NCBI GenBank assembly: GCA_002070475.1
Contig: MWDI01000039.1
Span: 1 to 64,000 of the forward strand
DNA length: 64,000 nt
Direction of reading: 5' to 3'
Origin: Firmicutes bacterium ADurb.Bin146
Lineage (GTDB): Bacteria > Bacillota > Clostridia > DUPQ01
Part shown: one piece after another, positions 35,231 through 43,914 of the stretch
How positions within the stretch are numbered: the first letter of the stretch is position 1
Layout: the number at the start of each line of letters is the position of its first letter
Translations under genes and position numbers: made by a program
The notes under the pieces: generated by a model
The model's database searches: none
What the model was told of the DNA's origin: nothing
The model's input: only the letters and a program-made list of their open reading frames with translations

Positions 35231-37654
35231 ATGGCAGAAAAGAAATTTTATGTAACTGGAATGACCTGTTCAGTATGTGTCGAACATGTTGAAAGTGCTG
35301 TAAAAAAGCTTGATGGCGTTAAACAGGCAGGGGTTAATTTATCAAATGGAACATTAAAAGTTATATATGATGAAAATAAAGTCATTGAGGCAGATATAGA
35401 AAAAGCTGTAAAAAAAGAAGGATATGGCATAAAAAAAGGCGACGAATATATTGAAGAAGAAAAGAAAATGCGGACAAGAATTATACTGTCGGTTATTATT
35501 CTTGTTATACTGATGTATCTATCAATGGGTCCTATGGTAAATATACCAATACCAGGATTTTTATCATCAAATATTGTTTTATACCTTTCAATCCTTTTGG
35601 TACTGACTCTAATAATTGCTTTTTTGAACAGAGCATATTTTATAAAAGGGACTATACAAATTTTCAAATTAAAACCTAATATGGATTCTCTGGTAGCTGC
35701 AGGTGCAGGAGCTGCAATAATATATGGTATATATATATTTGTAAGGGTGATAATAGAAAAAGACCCGCATGCTCATTATATACATGATATATATTTCGAA
35801 TCTGCAGCTATGATACTAACACTTGTCACATTAGGTAAATATTTCGAGACAAAGAAAAAAAAGAAGACAGGTGAAGCTTTGAAAAGGCTTATGGATTTAA
35901 CTCCTAAAACATCTATAATCTTAAGAAATGATCAGGAAATAGAGATACTAAGTGAGGAAATACAGCAAGATGACCTCGTAGTCATAAGGCAGGGTGATGC
36001 TATACCCTGTGATGGAACAGTAATTAAAGGTCAAGGATATGTGGACCAGTCAAGTGTGACAGGAGAGCCTATACCTGAAGAAAAAATGGAAGGTGACAAG
36101 ATTATAGCAGGCTGTATATGCAAGAGCGGATATTTTATATTCAAAGCTGAGCAGGTAGGTGAAAATACCACTGTAGCAAAAATAGTAAAATTAGTTGAAG
36201 ATTCTTCAATGAGAAAAGCACCTATCGCAAAACTGGCTGACGAGATAAGCAAATGGTTTGTTCCTGCTGTCACCCTGATTGCAATTATTTCTTTCATATT
36301 TTGGCTTTTAAAAGGAGAAGGCTTTGATTTCGCTTTTTCCATAGCTATATCAGTACTGGTAATTTCCTGTCCATGCGCACTGGGATTAGCAACACCGATT
36401 TCTGTAATTGTTGGAACAGGTAAAGCTGCAGAGCATAACATCCTTATAAAAACCGGTGAAGCGCTGGAAGTGCTTCATAAGGTCGATACGGTAGTACTGG
36501 ATAAGACAGGGACAATAACTGAAGGGAGACCTACAGTTGTTGATATTCACACAGTTATCGGTGATGAAAGCAACCTAATATCAATGGCTGCATCATTGGA
36601 AAAAATGTCTGAACATCCTTTAGCAGATGCCATAGTGGAGAAAGCACGTGAAAAAAACATAACAACAATGCAAGTCAAAGACTTCCTTCCTATACAGGGA
36701 GAAGGAGTGCAGGGCAGAATAGGAACATCTGTATATAAAGCTGGTAACAGAAGGTTTATGGAAAATGGTGGTGTAAATGTGCAAAGCGTATACGAAAAAT
36801 ACAATGAGTTTGCTGATAAAGGATATACACCAGTTTATGTTTCAAAAGATAATGAGATTATAGGAATTATAGCTGTTGCAGATACAATAAAAAGCGATAG
36901 TACAGAAGCAATAAAAGCTATAAAGAAACTTGGTATAAAAGTAATAATGCTTACAGGAGATAATGAAAGGTCAGCAATGGCAATGGCTTCTGCAACTGGA
37001 GTTGATGATGTTATAGCGGGAGTGCTTCCTGCTGAAAAGGAGCAGCAAATAACCGCACTGAGAGATAAAGGCAAGATAATTGCAATGGTAGGTGATGGTA
37101 TTAATGACGCGCCCGCTTTGGTTGCAGCAGATGTTGGCATAGCTATAGGAGCAGGAACAGATATAGCCATAGAATCTGCAGATGTAATACTTATGAAAAA
37201 TAGCCTGATGGATGTGCTTACTGCTATAAAACTTAGCAAAAAAGTGTTTGTTAACATAAAGCAGAATCTTTTCTGGGCTTTTCTCTATAATACTATAAGC
37301 ATCCCTTTAGCAGCGGGGGTCTTTTATAAAGCATTTGGATTGAAGCTGAGCCCTATGATAGCAGCTGCCGCTATGAGTTTAAGTTCAGTAAGTGTTGTAG
37401 CTAATGCTTTGAGATTGAGAAGTTTTAAAGTAAATAAGGAAAAAGGAGAAAACATGAAAAAAGAGATAATTATTGAGGGTATGAGTTGTTTACACTGCTC
37501 AAAAAGAGTTGAAGATGCATTAAATAAATTAGAGGGAACAAAAGCAAAAGTAGATTTGAAAAAGAAAACAGCTTATGTCGAAACAGAACAAACCGATGAT
37601 ATACTTACAAAAGCAGTATCTGATGCAGGTTATGAAGTAAGAAAAATTAAATAA
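35231..37654 (+). CDS. copA: Copper-translocating P-type ATPase with N- and C-terminal HMA domains
   Basis: The ATG at 35231 follows AGAGGATAAT and gives 807 residues. The N-terminal heavy-metal domain has GMTCSVC (Cys13, Cys16). The membrane and catalytic core contains SSVTGEPIP, the CPC motif in ISCPCALGLATP, DKTGTITEG, SEHPLADAIV, and GDGINDAPAL. Helix features YNTISIPLAAG and AMSLSSVSVVANALRLR are typical of Cu+ pumps. It exports Cu+ (or Ag+) across the membrane. Unusually, a CopZ-like domain with GMSCLHC is appended at the C-terminus, and its first methionine has its own ribosome binding site. It follows a two-component system. Confidence 0.93.
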   Translation: MAEKKFYVTGMTCSVCVEHVESAVKKLDGVKQAGVNLSNGTLKVIYDENKVIEADIEKAVKKEGYGIKKGDEYIEEEKKMRTRIILSVIILVILMYLSMGPMVNIPIPGFLSSNIVLYLSILLVLTLIIAFLNRAYFIKGTIQIFKLKPNMDSLVAAGAGAAIIYGIYIFVRVIIEKDPHAHYIHDIYFESAAMILTLVTLGKYFETKKKKKTGEALKRLMDLTPKTSIILRNDQEIEILSEEIQQDDLVVIRQGDAIPCDGTVIKGQGYVDQSSVTGEPIPEEKMEGDKIIAGCICKSGYFIFKAEQVGENTTVAKIVKLVEDSSMRKAPIAKLADEISKWFVPAVTLIAIISFIFWLLKGEGFDFAFSIAISVLVISCPCALGLATPISVIVGTGKAAEHNILIKTGEALEVLHKVDTVVLDKTGTITEGRPTVVDIHTVIGDESNLISMAASLEKMSEHPLADAIVEKAREKNITTMQVKDFLPIQGEGVQGRIGTSVYKAGNRRFMENGGVNVQSVYEKYNEFADKGYTPVYVSKDNEIIGIIAVADTIKSDSTEAIKAIKKLGIKVIMLTGDNERSAMAMASATGVDDVIAGVLPAEKEQQITALRDKGKIIAMVGDGINDAPALVAADVGIAIGAGTDIAIESADVILMKNSLMDVLTAIKLSKKVFVNIKQNLFWAFLYNTISIPLAAGVFYKAFGLKLSPMIAAAAMSLSSVSVVANALRLRSFKVNKEKGENMKKEIIIEGMSCLHCSKRVEDALNKLEGTKAKVDLKKKTAYVETEQTDDILTKAVSDAGYEVRKIK
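37454..37654 (+). CDS. Possible separately translated CopZ-like chaperone inside copA
   Basis: Within the copA frame, AAAAAGGAGAAAAC sits directly before ATG 37454 (codon 742 of CopA), with AAGGAG 5 bases from the ATG. Initiation there would produce a 66-residue protein with GMSCLHC (Cys12, Cys15), the size and fold pattern of free CopZ copper chaperones. So the gene may encode both a CopA fusion and a free chaperone. Only the site and the domain boundary are seen; actual use is inference. Confidence 0.45.
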   Translation: MKKEIIIEGMSCLHCSKRVEDALNKLEGTKAKVDLKKKTAYVETEQTDDILTKAVSDAGYEVRKIK

Positions 37655-38242
37655 TTATTCTGATATATATCCTTTTTTCTCTAATTCATCAATCATATCT
37701 AAAAGATATTGCCATAAAGCAGGTGTTGCAATCCTGATGGGGTCCATTCTCCATAATATTTTTTCTTTTGTCACATGACCAATCTTCCAGGTGTGGCCTT
37801 CCGTCATAACATTACTCAAAAAAGGTTGAAGCCTATCCAAAGCATTAGCAAAAAGAGAATTATCTGTCTGCATAGCATCAAATTCTCTCCAAAGAGAAAA
37901 CATTAACTCTTCCTGATCTTTTGGAAGTATGGAAAAAAGCAAGTCTGCAGCTTTGTTTTCTCTTTCTTCCTTATCTATATTGCCTTTTATGTCATATGCG
38001 AAAGTGTCACCTGCGTATATCTCCACAAGGTCATGTACAAGAGACATTTTAATAACATGAGCAATATCTACAGGTCTTACTGCATATTCTTCTAATAAAA
38101 GAGCCATCATTGCCAGATGCCAGGAATGTTCTGCATCATTTTCTCTGCGTCTTGTCTCACTGACAAGCGTCATCCTCAATATGTTCTTCATCTTGTCTAT
38201 TTCTTTTATAAAGTTCAATTGCTTTTGTATCCTGTCTGTCAA
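37655..38242 (-). CDS. HD-domain hydrolase (YfbR/HDDC2-like)
   Basis: The 195-residue protein has the HD-domain metal ligands in NDAEHSWHLAMMALLL (first histidine), SLVHDLVEIYAGDT (HD pair with a following E and D) and a later aspartate region NALDRLQPFLSN. Such proteins are often 5'-deoxynucleotidases or related phosphohydrolases. Its start overlaps the GtrA stop by 4 bases. Its stop codon directly abuts the copA stop from the opposite strand, without space for a terminator. Confidence 0.8.
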   Translation of the reverse strand: MTDRIQKQLNFIKEIDKMKNILRMTLVSETRRRENDAEHSWHLAMMALLLEEYAVRPVDIAHVIKMSLVHDLVEIYAGDTFAYDIKGNIDKEERENKAADLLFSILPKDQEELMFSLWREFDAMQTDNSLFANALDRLQPFLSNVMTEGHTWKIGHVTKEKILWRMDPIRIATPALWQYLLDMIDELEKKGYISE

Positions 38243-38679
38243 ATCCGATCCTCCTTCTTGTCCTTATATTTAAAGACTATATTCCGATTTAATATAAAAC
38301 CTGTACCTGTATAGAACACCATCCCGATACCCACTCCTAACCACTCCTTCATATAAAACACATCAATAAGCAGATACTGTATAAGCTGGACTAAAGCTAA
38401 TAAAGAAGCGCTTATCGTGAAGAACAGCAGTATTTGCTTTTTAGCATTTTCATTTTCTTTTTTAAAAGTATATTTTCTATTTAAAATAAAACTGATACAA
38501 ATTCCCACTGTATATCCGATTATGGTATAAGCAAGATATTTGAAACCCAGAAGATTTAATAAGAAAAAAATGCTGGTAGTAATGCATGTATTTATTATAC
38601 CCACAATCCCATATTTAAATATCAGATATAATTCTCTGAAAAGCCTGTATTGCATAAGCTTATCGAATAACTTTTTCAT
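38239..38679 (-). CDS. GtrA-family membrane protein
   Basis: The 146-residue protein has four membrane helices, beginning FRELYLIFKYGIVGIINTC and including YTVGICISFILNRKYTFK, the conserved loop of the family. GtrA-type proteins are thought to help move lipid-linked sugars across the membrane in wall polysaccharide or O-antigen glycosylation. No glycosyltransferase is adjacent; the next gene is the overlapping HD hydrolase. Assignment to the family is firm, the role is not. Confidence 0.85.
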   Translation of the reverse strand: MKKLFDKLMQYRLFRELYLIFKYGIVGIINTCITTSIFFLLNLLGFKYLAYTIIGYTVGICISFILNRKYTFKKENENAKKQILLFFTISASLLALVQLIQYLLIDVFYMKEWLGVGIGMVFYTGTGFILNRNIVFKYKDKKEDRI

Positions 38680-38792
38680 AAAGTTGATTATACAATAAAA
38701 ATCAGAAGTTAATTAAATAAAATACATAATAAGGAGTGTTAAAAACAGTTTTGTATTATAATAAGCATATTAATGTGTATGAAAGGATGTTA

Positions 38793-39926
38793 ATGGTAAA
38801 ATCAGTTTTTGAACTAGCCTTATATATTGAGCTTAATTTATTTGCTTTTTCAATATTGCTCGTTCTTCTGCTGTTTACAAGGAGCAAAACGAATAGGCTG
38901 CTTTTTGACCAGAAGCTGTTTATAACTTTGATTGTAAGTAATGCCATATTGTTAATTTTTGATACATTAATGGTTGTATTTGATGGTATGGGAGGTCAGG
39001 GATACAGAATTCTTCTTTATATCTCTACCTTTGTGTACTATATATTCAATACCCTTATATCTATGTTTTGGTATATGTATATACATTACTACATATACAG
39101 AAATAAACCTGCTTTAATGAAACAGCTTTCTTATATAAGCATACCTTTTTTTATAGTATGCATACTGACTGTTCTTAGCCTTTTCGGCAACTATGCTTTT
39201 TATATTGATTCTAATAACATATATCACAGAGGCAGATACTTTATTTTGATTACAATTCTTAGTTACTTATATATTGTTTTTTCATATATTCTGCTTTTTA
39301 TCAAACGTAGAAGTATGAAAAGAAAAGAATTTCTCACATTGCTACTTTTTGCTATACCAGCAATTATTGGGGGAGTTATACAGGTAATAATTTATGGTAT
39401 AACATTACTTTGGATATGTACTACCTTATCTTTAATGATAATATATATAAATATCCAAAACACCCAGCTATACAAAGATTATCTTACTGATCTTTATAAC
39501 AGAAGACAGTTAGACAATTATATGCGAGCTAAAATTAACAACAGTAATACAAGAAGAATTGTCGGATATATGATTGATATTGATTCATTTAAAAAAATAA
39601 ATGATGTTTACGGACATGATATTGGGGATTTAGCTTTAAAAATAACAGCCCAAGTGCTTAGAGATACTTTCAGTCAGAATGATTTTATTGCCCGTTATGG
39701 TGGAGATGAATTTGTAGTTATCACAGACATAAATGATGGTGAGGATCCATATGAGTACATTGATAAAATCAATTATAATCTTACATCCTTAAACTCAAAA
39801 AAGGATCTTGCATTTAAAATAGGTTTAAGCATCGGATGTAGTATACAAGTACCCGGTGAAACCCTTACAGACTTTTTCAGAAGAATGGATAAAATGATGT
39901 ATATTAACAAAGCAAAAACTAGATAA
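38793..39926 (+). CDS. Membrane-bound diguanylate cyclase (GGDEF)
   Basis: The start is set at ATG 38793 with GAAAGG six bases upstream; the frame opens earlier, at a GTG at 38736 that itself overlaps an AAGGAG. The 377-residue protein has seven or so N-terminal membrane helices and a C-terminal GGDEF domain (about 240-377) with DYLTDLYNRRQLD, MIDIDSFKKINDVYGHDIGD and the intact active site RYGGDEF. The inhibitory RxxD site normally five residues before GGDEF is not conserved (SQND). It would make cyclic-di-GMP from two GTP. It is monocistronic, and no EAL partner is seen in the window. Confidence 0.87.
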   Translation: MVKSVFELALYIELNLFAFSILLVLLLFTRSKTNRLLFDQKLFITLIVSNAILLIFDTLMVVFDGMGGQGYRILLYISTFVYYIFNTLISMFWYMYIHYYIYRNKPALMKQLSYISIPFFIVCILTVLSLFGNYAFYIDSNNIYHRGRYFILITILSYLYIVFSYILLFIKRRSMKRKEFLTLLLFAIPAIIGGVIQVIIYGITLLWICTTLSLMIIYINIQNTQLYKDYLTDLYNRRQLDNYMRAKINNSNTRRIVGYMIDIDSFKKINDVYGHDIGDLALKITAQVLRDTFSQNDFIARYGGDEFVVITDINDGEDPYEYIDKINYNLTSLNSKKDLAFKIGLSIGCSIQVPGETLTDFFRRMDKMMYINKAKTR

Positions 39927-39942
39927 TTGATTTAAAAATATG

Positions 39943-40440
39943 TTAGTTAAATATAACTTTAATATCTTCATCATTGTATGAAACAGAAGGTATAGAAATT
40001 AGGATATGCCATTGTGCCATGTCGGTAGTTCCCATCTCAGGAATGATTCTTTTTATTCCAAAGATAACAGAATCATCATCAGTTGTAACCGATTCAAGCT
40101 CATGACGGATAGAACCGCTTGATTCTTGAATAAGTATTATCACTAATACATTGTATTTTAAAAATGATTCATCATAATATGCCATTCTGTCTTTAAAATC
40201 TGAATCCATATTAAATTTGTCCTTTTGTTTCTGATAGTATTCTAAAAGCTCATTCTCAGATTTTATTACCTGTATGCAAGGATATGACATATCACTGTGA
40301 TAACCATCTGTTCTGGTATACTCTATTGATATATCCTTAAGATTCAAAGGATCATCACATGAAAAAGTGTTAACTGGATTGCATCCGGCCAGTAATGTGA
40401 ATATAAATATTAAAATAAGTAGAGTAATAAATTTTTTCAT
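39943..40440 (-). CDS. Putative lipoprotein of unknown function
   Basis: The start is placed at ATG 40440 (AAAAGGATGTGCA upstream), giving 165 residues with a classic lipoprotein signal: MKKFITLLILIFIFTLLAGC, where LLAGC is the lipobox. A longer frame upstream would bury this signal. The mature part is acidic with no recognised domain, ending in WHILISIPSVSYNDEDIKV. It is probably anchored on the outer face of the membrane. It converges with the GGDEF gene. Confidence 0.65.
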   Translation of the reverse strand: MKKFITLLILIFIFTLLAGCNPVNTFSCDDPLNLKDISIEYTRTDGYHSDMSYPCIQVIKSENELLEYYQKQKDKFNMDSDFKDRMAYYDESFLKYNVLVIILIQESSGSIRHELESVTTDDDSVIFGIKRIIPEMGTTDMAQWHILISIPSVSYNDEDIKVIFN

Positions 40441-40547
40441 TGCACATCCTTTTTCATACTCTTTACTCTTTGACGAAAAACAAATAGATAAGTTCACACT
40501 CTTCATATATGAATAACGTACCTAGACAGGACATTTGGCTAAATTAA

Positions 40548-40576
40548 TTAACAAACAGCTTCGAATATGATAAAAT
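40548..40576 (+). promoter_or_regulatory. Promoter of the tdh operon
   Basis: TTAACA (40548-40553), a 17-base spacer and TAAAAT (40571-40576), 23 bases before the ATG of the threonine dehydrogenase gene. Confidence 0.6.
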
Positions 40577-40599
40577 CAAAATACTGCTAAGGAGAGTTT

Positions 40600-41631
40600 A
40601 TGAAAGCAATAATTAAAGCTAGAGAAGGAATAGGAAATGTAGAACTCGCACAGAGGCCTGTTCCACAGATTAACGAAAATGAAGTACTTATAAAAGTAAG
40701 GAAAGCCGGAATATGCGGAACAGATTTTCACATTTACAAATGGGATAAATGGTCTCAGAATAGGATTAAGCCACCGCTTGTGATGGGGCATGAATTTGCA
40801 GGTGAGATAGTACAGATGGATAAAGCTGTAAAAGGCCTTTATATAGGGCAACGAGTATCAGCAGAAGGACATATCACCTGCCAGAAATGCAAGCTATGCA
40901 GAACAGGGAGAGGTCATATTTGCAATGATATTGAAATAATCGGTGTAGACAGGGATGGCTGCTTCGCTGAATACATAAAGATGCCAGCTATGAATGTGTG
41001 GCCTTTGGATGACGAGATTGAGGATAAATATGGAGCTATCATGGATCCTTTAGGGAATGCAATGCATACAGTAATGGCTCAGCCTGTATCTTCAAGGGAT
41101 GTACTCATAACCGGAGGCGGATCAATCGGTCTTTTTGCAACAGCAATCGCAAAAAGGTTCGGTGCATCAAGACTTGTAGTCAGTGAGCCACAGCCATACA
41201 AGGCGCAACTTGCTAAAAAAGCAGGAGCAGATGTAGTGGTAAATCCATTGGGAGATAATCCAAAAGAGCAGATAATGGAAGCTTTTAATGGACATCAGCC
41301 AGAAGTGGTACTTGAAATGAGCGGGTTCCCCTCAGCATTCCAGTTGGGGCTTGAGGTTATTGAAAATGGCGGTGATATGGCTATATTAGGCATTCCTTCA
41401 GAGGACTTAAATATTGATATGGGTAAGTATGTTATCTTCAAAGGAATAACTTTAAGAGGAATTAATGGAAGAAGGATGTTTGATACTTGGTATCAGTGCC
41501 AAAACTTCCTTAAAAGTAACTCCTCATTTATAGATCATGTCATAACACATGAGTTGCCGATGGAAGATATAAACGAAGGATTCAGACTAATGTCTGAAAG
41601 CAAAGCGGTTAAAGTTGTGCTGGATTTTTAA
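40600..41631 (+). CDS. tdh: L-threonine 3-dehydrogenase
   Basis: The 343-residue zinc enzyme of the medium-chain dehydrogenase family oxidises L-threonine to 2-amino-3-ketobutyrate. The TDH-specific stretch GICGTDFHIYKWDKWSQNRI (catalytic Cys39) distinguishes it from other zinc alcohol dehydrogenases. Also visible are VMGHEFAGEI, the structural zinc cysteines in CQKCKLCRTGRGHIC and the NAD motif ITGGGSIGLFATAIAKRFG. No 2-amino-3-ketobutyrate CoA ligase (kbl) is adjacent. It has AAGGAGAG before its ATG and ends 3 bases before ispE. Confidence 0.9.
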   Translation: MKAIIKAREGIGNVELAQRPVPQINENEVLIKVRKAGICGTDFHIYKWDKWSQNRIKPPLVMGHEFAGEIVQMDKAVKGLYIGQRVSAEGHITCQKCKLCRTGRGHICNDIEIIGVDRDGCFAEYIKMPAMNVWPLDDEIEDKYGAIMDPLGNAMHTVMAQPVSSRDVLITGGGSIGLFATAIAKRFGASRLVVSEPQPYKAQLAKKAGADVVVNPLGDNPKEQIMEAFNGHQPEVVLEMSGFPSAFQLGLEVIENGGDMAILGIPSEDLNIDMGKYVIFKGITLRGINGRRMFDTWYQCQNFLKSNSSFIDHVITHELPMEDINEGFRLMSESKAVKVVLDF

Positions 41632-41634
41632 AAG

Positions 41635-42489
41635 ATGATTGTACAGAAAGCGTATGCGAAAATTAATATCGGTTTGGATATCAAAGGATTAAGAGAAGAC
41701 AGATATCATGAAATTGATACAATCATGCAGACTGTCGAGCTCGGAGATCGGATAACTTTTACCGAAAAAGAAAAAGGCATATATTTCTGGTGTGATGACT
41801 ACTCAATTAAGCAAAATGAAAATACTGCATATCTTGCTGCAAAACTCTTTATGGAAGAGATGAATATAAAGCAGGGTATAAAAATTGATTTATACAAGAC
41901 TATACCAGTATGTTCAGGACTTGGAGGAGGAAGTTCAGATGCTGCAGCAGTCCTAAGAGGATTAAACTTCATATTCAAGACTAATTTGTCATATAGCGAT
42001 CTGGAAAAGATGTCTTTAAAGATTGGTGCGGATGTTCCATTTTGCATAAGAGGAGGAACTCAGAGGGTAAACGGAAAAGGAGAAATACTTAAACCCTTAA
42101 AAGATTTTTCTGATGTTTGGTTTGTAGTAGTAAAACCAAAAGATTCGGTTGAAACAGCATGGGCATATAAAGAGTATGATAAACTTAGTGATCCTTTACG
42201 GCCTGATATGGATTTAATACAGAATCTGCTTGAAAAAAGGGATATTTTAGGACTTAAGGGCAAAGTAATTAATATATTTGAAAAGGCTGTAATACCACAT
42301 AATCCATCTATTGGGGTTGCGATTGAAGACCTGCTTGCTACTGATGCGATAACATCATTTATGACAGGTTCTGGATCAGCAGTCGTTGCAGTATATAGCG
42401 AGATGAGACAGGCAAGTATGGCATATGTATCATTGTCAAAGAAATATGATGATATTTATATAACCAAAACATCAGGAGGTCTAGGATGA
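41635..42489 (+). CDS. ispE: 4-Diphosphocytidyl-2-C-methyl-D-erythritol kinase
   Basis: The 284-residue GHMP kinase phosphorylates CDP-methylerythritol in the MEP route to isoprenoids. The start AYAKINIGLDIKGLREDRYH and the ATP loop PVCSGLGGGSSDAAAVLRGL are diagnostic, and FMTGSGSAVVAVYS is the third GHMP motif. It shows that the organism makes isoprenoid precursors by the MEP pathway, relevant to the carotenoid-like cluster at the left end. It overlaps acpS by 4 bases. Confidence 0.95.
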   Translation: MIVQKAYAKINIGLDIKGLREDRYHEIDTIMQTVELGDRITFTEKEKGIYFWCDDYSIKQNENTAYLAAKLFMEEMNIKQGIKIDLYKTIPVCSGLGGGSSDAAAVLRGLNFIFKTNLSYSDLEKMSLKIGADVPFCIRGGTQRVNGKGEILKPLKDFSDVWFVVVKPKDSVETAWAYKEYDKLSDPLRPDMDLIQNLLEKRDILGLKGKVINIFEKAVIPHNPSIGVAIEDLLATDAITSFMTGSGSAVVAVYSEMRQASMAYVSLSKKYDDIYITKTSGGLG

Positions 42490-42866
42490 GGATAGCATGC
42501 GGTACTGATATTTTGGAAAACAAAAGGATTATGGATGCAGTCAACCGTTCAGAGAAATTTTTGGAAAAGAATTTTACAAATAAAGAGATTGAATACTGCA
42601 AATCGAAAAAAATTTTAATGGCCCAAAGCCTTGCAGCAAGGTTTGCAGCAAAAGAAGCAGTTGCAAAAGCACTTGGAACGGGATTTAGAGGAACTGTCCA
42701 ACCAATACAAATTGAGATAGCAAATGACAAAAAGGGCAAACCTTATGTAATATTAGGTGAGGATCTCAAAAAAGATTTTTCTGACGTAATGGATATCAGC
42801 ATAAGCCTGTCACATTGTAATGAATATTCAGTTGCTCATGCTGTAATAACTTTTAAAGAGGTATAG
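42486..42866 (+). CDS. acpS: Holo-[acyl-carrier-protein] synthase
   Basis: The 126-residue enzyme transfers 4'-phosphopantetheine from CoA to acyl carrier protein. Motifs are IACGTDILENKRI (metal-binding aspartate) and SLAARFAAKEAVAKALGTG (the WxxKE-like helix). Length is normal. It overlaps ispE and is followed by the exonuclease-like pair after a single base, so the five genes from tdh to yhaN run as one transcription unit. Confidence 0.93.
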   Translation: MRIACGTDILENKRIMDAVNRSEKFLEKNFTNKEIEYCKSKKILMAQSLAARFAAKEAVAKALGTGFRGTVQPIQIEIANDKKGKPYVILGEDLKKDFSDVMDISISLSHCNEYSVAHAVITFKEV

Positions 42867-42867
42867 A

Positions 42868-43914
42868 ATGTCTATAAGTTTTTTCCATATGGCTGATATT
42901 CATCTTGACCAGCCATTCTCATCATTAGCATCAGTTGAAGGCTTTCCATCCAAGAGAAGGGAAGAGATTTTCAATGAATTCTTAAATGTTATTGAAACAG
43001 CCCAGATAGAACAACCAAAGTTCCTATTCATATCAGGAGACATGTATGAACATGAATATACCAAACTGAAAAATATAAGCAGGATAAATGAAGCCTTCGC
43101 TAAATTGAATGGAAATATAATTATGATATGTGGAAATCATGATCCTGAATCTAAGAACTCTTTTTATAGCAGTTATCCATGGTGTAAAAATGTATATATT
43201 CTAGGAAGGAAAAACCCATACATGGTATTCGATAAGGAAAAAGTATGTGTATATGGAATAGGATATGATACAGGAGGAGGACAGTATAAGGCTCTCGAGA
43301 ATATAAGGACAGACCGTAACTATACAAATATTTTGCTTATGCACGGTGATGTGGACCTGAATCTATCTTCATACAATTCTGTAAGTTCAGAAAAGCTTAA
43401 GGATATAGGATTTGATTATATAGCGCTGGGACATAATCATAAGATGTATGTTAAAGAAAAAATATATAATCCAGGTAGTTTATGTGCTCTGGGTTTTGAT
43501 GAAACAGGAACTCATGGATATTTTAAAGGAAATATTTCTACAGGTGAAATTGAATTTATAGAAAGCAAGTCAAGAAAATACATTGATATAGAAATGGAAT
43601 ACAGCAAGCTCGAAAGCTTTATATCTATGTATCCAGATAAGCAGGATATATATAGGATTAAAGTCACGGGCATAAAGAAAGATAAAGAAATAATTATTCC
43701 TTTTGAAGGGTATGATTTTATAAGGTATATAGATAGAAGAATAGCTGAAAAAACAAAAATAGCAAAAGGCACAACACAAGGAATAAAGAGCAGATATATA
43801 AACATTATGTCAAAAAAAATTGAAAACGCATCTTCAGAGGACAGGAAGATTTTTGAACAAGCGTTGGATTTTGGATTAAAGGCATTATCAGATGAGGAGC
43901 TGGATATGCAATGA
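42868..43914 (+). CDS. Metallophosphoesterase, SbcD/YhaO-like DNA exonuclease
   Basis: The 348-residue protein has all calcineurin-type metal motifs: FFHMADIHLD, ISGDMYEHE, MICGNHDPES, LLMHGDVDL and IALGHNHKM. In length and in context it matches the YhaO/SbcD family of DNA repair nucleases. It overlaps the downstream ATPase gene by 4 bases, the classic paired arrangement of SbcD- and SbcC-type subunits. Confidence 0.87.
   Translation: MSISFFHMADIHLDQPFSSLASVEGFPSKRREEIFNEFLNVIETAQIEQPKFLFISGDMYEHEYTKLKNISRINEAFAKLNGNIIMICGNHDPESKNSFYSSYPWCKNVYILGRKNPYMVFDKEKVCVYGIGYDTGGGQYKALENIRTDRNYTNILLMHGDVDLNLSSYNSVSSEKLKDIGFDYIALGHNHKMYVKEKIYNPGSLCALGFDETGTHGYFKGNISTGEIEFIESKSRKYIDIEMEYSKLESFISMYPDKQDIYRIKVTGIKKDKEIIIPFEGYDFIRYIDRRIAEKTKIAKGTTQGIKSRYINIMSKKIENASSEDRKIFEQALDFGLKALSDEELDMQ

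Noticed and set aside
36835..37257. Minus-strand 140-codon frame inside copA
   Set aside because: It lies entirely within the strongly conserved P-type ATPase gene, has low-complexity Ser/Ile/Ala composition typical of antisense shadows, and has no site for initiation.
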